The translations under genes were made by a program, and so were the position numbers. The notes under the pieces were generated by a model. The model did not search any database. It had not been told where the DNA came from and saw only the letters and a program-made list of their open reading frames with translations. A stretch of 64,000 bases of DNA from Apostichopus japonicus (taxonomy: Eukaryota > Echinodermata > Holothuroidea > Aspidochirotida > Stichopodidae). The DNA lies in contig NC_092582.1 in assembly GCF_037975245.1 (NCBI RefSeq), positions 17,882,577 to 17,946,576 of the forward strand, in the 5' to 3' direction. This document shows, piece by piece, positions 23,514-35,600 of this stretch (position 1 is the stretch's first letter; each line of letters begins with the position of its first letter).

Positions 23514-23653
23514 TCAAGACTTAATGTAAGAGGTCGGCACGTAGCCTTCCGTTTTGTCGCTCCTTCGTACTCTAGTCCAGCCGTCCCCGCTATCAGCTTC
23601 TATCACGTCCAGTACCTCGTTTTCCCTCATGTTCAGTAAATTAGGATCTTCGG
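23514..23653 (-). CDS. CIP4-family last coding exon: second part of SH3 and stop
   Basis: The exon begins after CTGACAG and encodes [20 protein letters not shown], then [17 protein letters not shown] and IKS before TGA at 23514-23516. It supplies the SH3 RT-loop end, the n-Src loop, the conserved tryptophan (GDGW) that forms the proline-peptide groove, and the final ALYDY-partner segment GYVPTSY. The protein ends three residues after this motif, whereas vertebrate members carry somewhat longer tails. The acceptor phase (2 bases completing a Ser codon) fits the donor of the exon at 24909. Confidence 0.92.
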
Positions 23654-26600
23654 CTGTCAGAGAGAGAAAAAAAAGAGAATCGGGTGAGTCAATTTCAAAA
23701 TGCTACAAATTAGACGTACCACACCCCAGCCTTTTGAATTTCTGTAATATCTCAAATGTAAATCGGAGGTGGGAGATGGGAATGGGGGAAGGGGAGATGG
23801 AGGGGCTGGGATCATGGTCCTGCCACTTTCATGGTCGGCCGCCGGAGGTAACGTTCGGTCGAGGTCGTTTTGGTTCCGTTGTCGCAAAATTCAAAAGGCT
23901 CGAATAGCTATTGCGTTAGGAACTAATGCATAGACCAAAATTATTGTCTTGACATGATTCAGAATGCACCATTTGACATCTAAACTTAGAAATTTGCATC
24001 TAGGGTGACAAATCTCCGTTCTCAATAGGAGATTTAAAACGATGACATTTTCACGACAGACCTCTGGAGACTGACCTGGTTGACACATCATAATCACCAG
24101 ATCGCAGACCGAAATTCGAATATGGACGAAAAACTGACATTATTAATCGACGGCTGAGGTCGACAGTCCGTTTTATCGTATTTTTGGAATCAAACGTAAC
24201 CCTGTTTCTTTCAACAAGTTCTTCCTGTATTTCATAATGGTAGATCAAAGCTACCGTAGAGACCATGTCTGCACTGAAGCAGGGGGGGGGGGCAATTTCT
24301 CTGCACTTTTCTTCCGTTACTAAATGGCAAGATAATAATTAGACTTCCTCGTGTCCTCTGTGAACCGTTACTTTATCGCGGGTAAATCATTTGTCCACAA
24401 TACTGACACTGTTCCCACTTCGCGTAAGCACATACACTCGAGAAGTAATATCTCTTTCCTAATTTTATTTTGTTGCTTTTTTGCTTTTTGTCTTCAACCA
24501 TCTGCTGCGGAAACTCGGCGACTGTTTTGGTCTGAAGGCGGTAGTGATAAAATGGTTCTCTAGATGAAGACCTCGCTGGTAAGATCAACAGACCAGAAGT
24601 CGTGCCTCTTCCACATCTCATTCGACGAGAAATGAACGTCACAGAGAAAACAGATCTACCGGCGACCACAAACCACTGACACAATTTTCGCTCGCACATT
24701 CTGCCTGTGTGACTTTTTACTTACGAGGACGTCAAACAAGAGAACGGATATTTGATCAAACAGACTATCATGTAACAATTATTAGCAATGGGTATGGGAA
24801 GATTTTTAAAAAATTTTTTTTTAAAATCTCAAAAACAGATTTAAAGTAAGAAATTACAGAAGAATTGAACAGACTAATTTTTATGTAAAAGGAAGAATAT
24901 GAGCTTACATTCAAATTCATAAACTGCTGTACATTTTCCAACCGAGGGTTCAGCATCGTTTTCGATATCGTCAAAGTCGTCGTCTTCGTCGAAGAAGCTA
25001 TCCCCGTGTTCCAGCGGACTGCATAAAAAAAAACAATGGAGAAAACAATGTATGAAAGAGGATAACAATGCTTTTAAAATAACAATGCTCTTGCCATAAA
25101 GTAAATCATTCATGATGGGCAGCACTCTGTCTTATCTTAAAAAGCGGTATTACAGTCTACTGCCATATCAGCACAAAGCTAAATTGCACAAGTTTTGTTC
25201 CCTCGAATAGAACTACAATAAAAACAAATCATTTATAATGCTAAGGATTTTTGTTCTCTTAGAGACATCAATACACATTGGCAATTTATTGCTAATTGAA
25301 TTGCCATAAATGGTAGAGTTGTTCTTACATATCTGTGAGAAATCATCAGTTTTGCAGAGTCTGTCCGAAAATGCAGATCGAAAAAGCGAGTCGATATTGT
25401 CGACCTCTTTTATTTTCCTTTTAACGTGAGAACACACACAGAGTACATTCTTCAATTAAACATGTTGCAAAAACTACTTCTTAAAGATCAAAAGTTGTTT
25501 TATCTGAACAGTTCTCTTTTTATCATATATGAAAATGAAAAGGGAAAAAGAAAAGAAAGCCCCAAAAGGGAAGAGAAATAAAACCAGATGAGAAACCTTA
25601 AGGGTGATGAAACTGGTCTGTCATTGGAAGGAGAGTTGCTTTCCACGCTGGTCACAATCGGGGCCCGACCAGAAGAGCTATGACTGGGTGATACCTTCTG
25701 CGGTGTGGTCTGGGGTGTTGTCTGGGGGGCGATCTTCCCGTCCGCTTTGTCCTTGTATTCCTATATAAGGGATCAAAACCAATATTAATAAAATGTATAA
25801 CTCTGGGAAAAAAACGGACCAGTGTTTTTCGGATGTCATTTTCAAAACTTTTGTCACAAATGGAAAAAGGAAAAAAAAAAAAAAAATGAAGACATGGTGT
25901 GTGTGTGTGTGTGCTGTTAATATAATGAAAGATATTCACACAGTAATTTTTTACTAGTTTCAAATTATTACTTTGCATTTGTATTCGACAAAGATGTGTG
26001 TCCACAGGAGATTAATTCAGGAAGGAGTGCAACGTCAAAACAGCTGCATTTAAAAAAGCAAGGTAAACTACTTGTGTCCCGGGAATTTGTAAAGGTCAAA
26101 GAGAATGCAAAAGAAATACCAGTTTTGGGTAATTAACTAGGTAAAATGTTGCCATCAAATTATAGAGTGGTGCCAAATAAAGACAAGGTTCCAAGCAATA
26201 AAACCCCCTCAACTCCTTCCCTCCCTTCTCCCTCCCTCCACCCCCCCCCCATCATTCACCCAGAGTTACGAACTGTTCCTTGTCTCATATAAAGTAACAT
26301 ATATCCAAACACACCTCAAAACAGATGACAAATGGTTTATAATGAATGGTCAAGAAAGCTTTGAAAATTTTCTTTTATGTTTTTCTTTTCAAGAATTCTA
26401 TTTTTATGGATATAGGACACAGGGACAATGTAACTTTTCTTGTAATTATTGAAGAAAAAAATCATTATTTATTTTGTCCCCCAAAGGAAGTGCATGTCCA
26501 CATTACAGGGCACTTTGTGTGTGTGTGTATATACAATTAAAAGACATTTATGGTGATACTTTATTGAATATCGTTATAAGACAAAGCAGTGCTTGGCAAA

Positions 26601-29600
26601 ATGATCGCAATAACATAAGTTTGGCAGATGAACACCGAAGGTAAGTAAGTCTGTGTGCTCAGTGATAACAAACTTGGGTTTTCCCCAGTTTTAATGCATA
26701 ACCGGGGAGCCCCAAAATACAGGTGGGAAAAACGAAAGCAAAGAGGGGAGCCCAAAATAAACAAGTTACAAATTGTAAGTAACAAAGCCAACAAACGCCA
26801 AACAAACACAATTTACAAAATTTGCAGGTGATTTATAAATGTTGTTCAAAAAAAAAATAAAACAAACCCACTTATATTGGAAATCTATTTTTTGGTGTTT
26901 TCTACTTGTGAACTTGTGCAAATTTTTGTTTCTGATAGAAAAATTTCGCTTGGGCATCATCAAAACATTGACTCTGCTAGTACTGAAATGATCGAATACA
27001 CCTCCGGGTAAGGAAAATATTTCATAATTTCTGTAAACTTGGCAGCAAATGATTGATGATTGGAGCCCAGGTAAAGATCTTTCTTTTTGCAATAGGTACA
27101 ACACTTTCAATCGTGTCTTTTACAACAAGATTGTGAGATCAATCGAGGACGGTAAAAACAAGAAGATACATTGGAACTATATTCTACAGCACTGAGCAAA
27201 TAACAGACTACTTGAAAGATGGTTATACTATGATAAGACTCAGACAGTCTTACAAATGTGCTGGTGGGGGGAGTCAATAAAATCCAGACAGACATTTAGC
27301 CCACAATCGAGAATCCACTGCCAAAAACTCACAAACTCTAAATATTCTAGTCGGAAGATGTTATTAGATCGTGTATGTAACTTACATGAGGTTCTGAACA
27401 GTTTATTAAAAAATTTCAAAACAAACTTGTGGGCATGTGATACTCTAGATAAAAGCCCCAAACTCACTGTGAAGTGCAATATGCAATTTTTGTTTTGCTT
27501 TTGTGTGTGTGCAGTTACCTCAATATATGTAAACAAACCGTTTATTCTCACAATTTGGTAATAAATACATAAATTTATACTAGCCAACCATGGACACATT
27601 AAAAATAATACACATAATATGGAAAAAGCCACCTTGCATATATATACATATTTATTTTAGAATATATGTATTAAACTGAGCAGGAGCAAAAGCATTCCAC
27701 TGAAAATTCCATGCTTACAAGCTATAAGGCAAGCCAACTGGGACAATTTTGTATTAATGTTATTACCACTGTATGCCATATCTTTCGTGATGAGCTTCAA
27801 CACACTTCATTTACAAGTGCTTTGGAGCAATTGTACTGAAAGTACGAACAGCTCCGATCCTTGATATCAGGATATTGGTACTGCTCAAACTGTCAGTTAC
27901 AAGTGCTTCGGAGCAATTGTATGCTGACAGTACGAACAGCTCTGATCCTTGATATCAGAATATTGGTACTGCTCACACTGTCAGTTACAAGTGCTTTGGA
28001 GCAATCGTACTGACAGTATGAACAGCTCCATCCTTGATATCAGGATATTGGTACTGCTCACACTGTCAGTTACCGGTGCTTTGGAGCAATTGTATACTGA
28101 CAGTACGAACAGCTCCGATCCTTGATATCAGAATACTGGTACTGCTCACACTGTCAGTTACAAGTGCATGGAGCAATTGTTCCGACAGTACGAACAGCTC
28201 CGATCCTTGATATCAGGATATTGGTACTGCTCACACTGTCAGTTACAAGTGCTTGGAGCAATTGTACTGACAGTACGAACAGCTCCGATCCTTGATATCA
28301 GGATATTGGTACTGTTCACACTGTCAGTTACAAGTGCTTTGGAGCCATTGTACTGACAATACAAACAGCTTCGATTCTTGGGTGCTTTGGAGTGTCTCAT
28401 GAAAGTAACTGTACATTAAAAGTGGTCCCATATATCTGGGGGTATATAAAGAGGTGTCTGTGGATATCAAAAATGTGCTGTAAATCAGGAGTATTTGCTG
28501 CTTTTTTATACTTTTATCACAACATGTAGATACTTGCTAGAAAATCAACAAGTATCTACAGGTTATGGGTAAATTCAGCTAGAGTGGAAAGTACGAGCGG
28601 TTACACTTCCATTTCCCGGCAAATAAGTTTTTCTAAGCGGACCCTGATTTTATGGCCAAACTTTGCAATGGATTGGTTCCAACGACCTTCAGACTATATA
28701 TATATATAACTACTTGACCACTGTTTCTATAACTGTGAAATATTTTGGATTTAACTTCATGGTTACTCATGATGTAGTTGGAAACTCTATGCAGACACAT
28801 CTCACAATGAGCCTTTATCGATCTCAACATACCTTATAGATAGTACCTCAGTTGCTTTCACATATTGGTTACAATCCACCTTTATATCATTAATATTCAT
28901 TTTCAGCTTTGGTTAAGGCAACAACAACAAAATATGTGTAGAAAATTGAAAGAGAAAGTTATTGCTAACTCTTCAAAGGTTAGAAGCTATTCAGGATTTT
29001 TCTATCTTTCCCAAACAAATTATTGCAAACTTGTGGAAAAACACATGGAATACTTTCAATCCTCTAAAATGCAACAAGATAACATGCGAGTGAACACAAA
29101 AGTCCAGTTGAGTACACGTGTCGCGATTTCTCCTGCTATATACGTTTCGGAGGATGTGCTGCTCGGTCTAAGCCTGCACGTGCATTGCTAAAAGTACTAA
29201 TTCTACACATGCAGTGGATATGCGTTATTATTTAAAACAAACAAGAATTAAAATAATCAGCACAAAAAACAAGCAAGGCGAATGCAACAAGTAATAATAT
29301 CACTATGCACGACATGCAACACATAGGATTCAGTGCTAAGCAATAGTCTGAAACTCGCTCAATATTCAACAGGTATTCTACAGATGATAAATATTCATCA
29401 AAATCATGAATATTCAAATACATTATGCAAATTTACATTACAAATGATATGAATAGAGATTTTTGCTGCAGCTACGATAAGAGTGCAGGGAATATAGGCC
29501 AAACCAAAAATGTTAAACTAATGGTGTTTACAGTAGATAACAGCACTTTTCTGCCAAAAGCCATCAAAAAGAAGGAACGCTTTCAAACGAAGTCATATCG

Positions 29601-32600
29601 TTTAGCTTTTCGACACAGTGCTATGAAGATAATTACGGCAATAAGTAAAGAAAGACCATGGAGAAGCGAGGCAGATCATTCTGTAGTTTATTATTTTGTA
29701 TTAACAGTTAAAAAGAGCTTACTTTATAACATAATAATAACAACACATACACTCACATTATAACTAACCTGTAAGTATGATATTCACCCCCAAACGCACA
29801 AAATAAACAGATCTGGAGCAAGGGTATCCAAACCTCTCGATCATTACAACCCACATTTGGTAATTAAATTCGGAGTCTTGAAATGGTTCAAACTTTGACC
29901 ACGGTGGTTCCAAAAATCCCCACGTTCGACAAACTCGTCTTGGTTGCATGCAGAGTTTTGTGTGCAAAGATACGTCAACTTTTTAGGTATGTAAATTTTA
30001 AGATATGTATATATATTTTCAACGAATAGCCTCATATGGTTTTTCATGCGACGGATAAATTTGGTTCCTCTGAAATTTGTATTAACTGGGTGCCGAGAAA
30101 ACTTGTAGGCCTCCCTGAGTTGGAGTAAAAGTACAGAAAACTTCGAAATCCGATACCTATACCTGCATCCTTTTCACACACTAAAAATCTTCATTTTCCC
30201 AACACGGCGAATTGTTTTCATTCCCCAGTCACACAAGTGGGTTTATATCTCTAGGTGCCATCAGAGCTGACAGTCAGTTCCAAATATGCATCGCATAAAT
30301 TAACTCACTTTCGACTCGACAATTCTTAGATCATCCGATATTAATCCAAATGCAGTCACCCTCAAAGTACCAGACAGAGGTATTATTAAGGACACTCTCT
30401 GGAACGGGGAAAATATCGGGACTACGGTAAACCGGGAGACGAGGAAAATCCTTAGGTCTCTTCTGGTCTCTTCCTTCCATGTTTTTTCGTTACGATGGGT
30501 GTTGCTCAGTTGGTCGTGTGTGAAGCTATGTATTAGTATATATCCCAATGGAGTTGGTGTTGTTACATGAAACCAAAGCAATGAAAATAAATGAAAAACC
30601 ATGGGGATAACCATGACTTTGTTCACATTGAGAATGCAAGGGGCGGGGAGTGGGAGAGGGAGGAAGGGGGATTAGGACCCTGGTAAAACTGACCCCTAAA
30701 GCTTCCACATTTCAGAAAGGGTGGCAGATCAAGGTCGAACAAAAAGAGCAAAGTAAAAAGGCAAGTACCAAAACAATTGTTTGATAAAATTGGAGAGTTT
30801 TAGTACTACAAGTGTGCCCATCTCTGTGTTTATGCCGAAAGTGATGGGGTGGGGTGTGGGTGGGACAAACCCAACAGTATTTACACTACCATCTTGATCG
30901 ACCCTTGTGTGGGGTCAGGATTGTCCCGAAAGGGAGATATTGATTATGGGGGTCTTTTCCTCAGGGTACACAACCCTTGCAGTATCCGGTCCCCTTACTT
31001 TTTCAGATGTGAACAAGGCCTAGAGGCTATGGGTCCTTAAAATTGGTCCTTTCATCAAAGGTACATATAGAGCTTGATATGCCATCCTCAACGTTATTTT
31101 TAGTCAGATGTATTAAAAACAACTGAAGAAATAGAGAATCGTCTGAAATTGGATCTGACCGGTCCTCCTCACAGCCTGTTTTGAAATGCCGGAGTGACGA
31201 TCATCTTCATTAATATATTTGAAATGGTTCTTGTACTGTGACACAATTGTTTTGAAACAATCTATCACAAACAACTGACGATTAAGAACCTCTTTTGTTT
31301 CTTGCAGCACTAAAACAATGACAAACAATACGTCCTTCGAAAACGAAACACGATTATACGCAAAATAACCGCTCTAATTTTTTTTGAATGATTTATCATT
31401 TTTTTTATCTCAAGACTCTATATGCTCCTTTTTGAAGTGAGTGAGAAAAGAAAAAAAAATACAACAAAAAATTAATATCCAAATTTTATCGACTGGCAAG
31501 CAGGCTGTTAGGACTCTCTACATGCCTTTTATTTAAACGTAAACAAAATGCGGTGGGCAATTTGCATGGTACTTACAACCACTCTTCCGTTTCGTTTATA
31601 GGGCGAGTATCCCATGAATTTCTACAGACAAAATCAGGATGACCTTTGGTTTTTGAAATATTTTTTTTAAACCAAATCAACAGAAATAATGCGCGATAAA
31701 AGAAAACAGAATATCATACTACTATGCAAATATTATAAGTGGCTGAACAGATCAATCAACCAAGTTGCACCTTGTTTTATCCATCCCTCCTTGCCTCATC
31801 TTGATTATATGAGATTTTAAGAGTGAAAGCGACGGAGGATAAAAGTAAGGACAAAAACATCACGTCAAACTCAAAGGCCTTTTGACGACAAAAGTGATGA
31901 TGCAAAGTTAATACAATGCTAAATTAAATATATTCACAACTGGAATCATGCATATTCAGTGGCTTTATTGTTATGAAAGAAATTCCAAAATGATGGAATT
32001 CACTTTTTTCACAAATCACGAGCACCGGAAATCAGAACTGCAAATGCTGTTACATCCGGCTTACGACCCACACACACGTTTGTACCTTCTTTTTATCCTC
32101 TCTAACAATTTACCCAGGAAAGGAGATAAAGATACAGCCAGATATCAAACCTATAAATATCTACAGGTCAAGGTTTGTGGTATAGATAACTAAAGAATTC
32201 ACCCACACTGCCCTCAACACTTGCCTTTTCGTTTGCTGTAGATAAATCTCAAATCATATTCAAGTTTTGGTCATTGCCTTAACTTGACATAGTCTCCACT
32301 TAAGTCGACAGGCTGTGTATTGACCAACTTCAGGAAAAACTTTGACTTCCTGCCATTGAAAACTAATGTTTTTTTGTTTCCTTCACTCATCTTCATTGAG
32401 GTGTAAAGAGTAGGCCCCAATCAAACATGCAAGTATGTACCTCGTCACTGAGGTATGTACTGCTGCTGAGTGCACTGATAACATGAGGAAGCAGTTTGTA
32501 CCTCTTTGAAAGAGGTTCACAAGCCAAATGGGAGTGGTATCATCAATGATGTCATGAGGGATGCAACTTGGTCTGAAAGAAAATATTCAGGATTTTGCAA

Positions 32601-35600
32601 AACCTGACATTTCCTATTTTCTACTTTTTGTTTGTTTGTGGTAAAGTGAGCTTATTGTACACCTTTGTTTGAACTTAAAACACAGTAAACTTTCAGCAAA
32701 TTTTGTAAAAAAAAAAAAAAGCAAAAACATAATACAAAAAAAAGGGTAAAAAAAAAATCATAATAAATAAATAAATAAATAAATAAATAAAAAACAAAGT
32801 GATTTCTGTCTAGCTACAAAATATGATTGTTACAAGACCTTCTGATCAGGTGGTTTCTCAGGTACCTCGTAATCACGGGACTGGAAGAGAAGTTTAATAA
32901 TAATTGCAAAGGTAATATGATGATGAATTTTGAACCTTAGCGCACCCAAAATATCTCTCAGAAAACCATCTCTGTTTCACTAAAAACCGGCCAAATGGTT
33001 TCTCTTGCCGGACCAGAAACTCAGTACTAGAAACTTTTCAATTTTTACGACGACGGTTATTTCGAGAAAGAAAAGAATAAGTGCTGCACGAAGCAAGCCA
33101 GGAAATAGGCTGAGGATTGCTTTAAGTTTTATGTAAATGTAACATTCACTATTCACAGCAAAAAAAAAAAAAAAAAAATCCTGGGACAATGAGAAGCCGA
33201 GCTAGCTACTGAACACATCAATCACATCGATTATATAAGTTTAGAATTAGTATTTACCTTCTGGTAAATATTTGACCAATGACAGTTTATCTGGGTTAAT
33301 GAATGCAACGGGAAAAGACACATTTAACCAGCCACTATTGTCCGTGAAGAAAAATGTTATAATATATATAAATACATATATAAAAATATTCACATGTATT
33401 ACAGAGGTGAGAATCTTCAGTGCAGGAAACAGTTATGACCTTCCAAAAAAATTAACGCCCGTAATTGTATTAGAACATTGACATGTTGGGGGGGGGGTGG
33501 AAGGATTTGTATGCATAAGTAAGAAAATCTGATGTAACATGTTGGTTTAACCAATAATAATGCTACTGAAGATAATACTGTAATAACAGTAAGAGCATAA
33601 AATTATGTGTCAGTTTCCCTTCACCATTCTTTTCCCTCTCTCTAACAGTGATCTTCCTGCCACCCCCCTCCCCACCCCCATGTGAAACTGCTAAATGATA
33701 CTAAAGCAACTATTAGAACCATCTTTTTAAGTACAACCCTGGAAGAGTCAAAACTCTGGAGCAAGTGTTTTATGAGGAACATGATCTAATAATTACTAAA
33801 CTCACTTTTTTCGTGCCCTATCCAGCTTATATAACTGCATATAGAATAAATACCCTGATGCATGAGAGTTGGGGGGGGGGGGTTGGGGGTGGGGTGAGCA
33901 TTGTGACCAATATGTAGCAGGGAGTTCCATAACAACTCCCTGATGTAAGAGTTTGTGATTCCTTCACAGTGCGAATTACTTTAATAGATTACCAAAACAA
34001 TCTGAAAATGGTTAAATTTTGTCCTTCCAAACCAGAGGTAGATTTATATATGTTGCAAATTTTTTTCAACATAAATCAGTTGCCAAAGGGGGGGGGGGGG
34101 AAGGGGCACTGGCGTGTACAGTCAGAATGGCCTAGATAGTATCCAGGGAATTTTGTCAGTTATTTGCAAACAAAACCAGGTTATCAATTTCTTGCTTTTT
34201 ATCAAAATTATGAGATTAGTTTTGTATGCCGATGATGTTAAACAACACAAAATTTGTTATAAAAATATCAAAAAATTATTCTTTTTTGTGGTAGGAGTTA
34301 TCAGCAGGAAAATTGAAAAAGGGTTGGCCAGCTAGCTATGACCAATTGAACTTAAGAAAAAAAAACTTTTTAGCCAATGGGAAAGGAGAAAGAGTTGTGG
34401 GATTCAAAACTTGAGCTGAAGGTTGAAAGGATGTGAAAATATTGGCATCAGTGGGGTGGGACAGGATGAGGAGTGAATAGGAGGGGGGAGTGGGGGGGTG
34501 GGGGGTCGGGTGTTGGTCACATGCGATTAATAACGTTCAAGATGCAAGCGTCAATGGCAGTAAAATTAGCAACATGCATCCATTAGAAAACATGCTCTAA
34601 CTTTAGGTGTTTTTTTGGGTGAGCAGCTCAAACGTGAATGGGCAACAGGTTGGGAAGGAAAAAAGGTGTGTCCAGGTCTTTATGTCTAACCGTCGTAAAT
34701 TCTGCGATAATTGGAAACCTGATCTCATCGATGAACCTCACTTTTAATAAAAAATGTAAGAAGAATTGTTCACCTTTAAGAGACCACCACACCATGGATG
34801 ATGAGAATGTTCTAATTTGTCAAAGACTACAGTGCTTATCTTAGGTTTTTAACCATTTGACTGTTTTAATGAAGTAATATTATTCTTAGGATTGCTAAAA
34901 ACACATAACAAGACATTTAAAAAAAAAAAAAAAATTTAAATAAAAAATTGGAAAAGTCAAGGAAATAGTCAAAACAGTGTTACATGTAAATGCTCATCTT
35001 GCCTTAACAAAGCTTGTGTTTTTTTTTACTTCTTCTTTTTGTTTATGCATACATGAATAAAACAAGTACCATTTGCATATATTGCAATTTATCTCAACCT
35101 TGTAGAAATACCAATTCAAGATGTGTCGTCAACAATACTTTAATACCCTGCGATGCATTCACGGCACATCTAACACGAAATTAGCCTAATTTGCATATAA
35201 GAATCAGGGCACACACTGCAAAGTACAAAGTGCTATCTAGAAGTAAATTTTCGTTTTGCTGTTTACCATATAGGGTTTATGTCCCAAACAAAAAATTGAA
35301 ATTCCCTTTAAAAAAAAAAAACTTTCCTTCCAAAATCATAATCCAAATTTTTGATGGGAAATTTCTCAACACTTTCAAGTAAATCCAATAAGAAATTTGG
35401 TAACTTTGAATCAAGATCATTTTTGTTGGGTCAAACCTGTACTGTGCTGTGGGTGGGGTGAAGGGTCACATTTATCAGAAAATTTGATAAAGTATAATTA
35501 TTACTTTCATTATTAGCTAATCATTCTTGTGAAACATTTCTAGGCTGGCATGGAAATAAATTGTGCACGTTGCTTTGAGGATTCATCCCTTGTATTTGCA

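Noticed and set aside
27808-28395. CRISPR-like array
   Set aside because: Units are directly adjacent and almost wholly similar along their length, with no unique spacers, and the genome is eukaryotic.
34114-34335. Plus-strand frame containing LVLYADDV, similar to the reverse transcriptase YADD motif (near 34222)
   Set aside because: No other reverse transcriptase motifs, no flanking endonuclease or gag-like sequence, and the frame is only 73 codons. A chance match is more likely.
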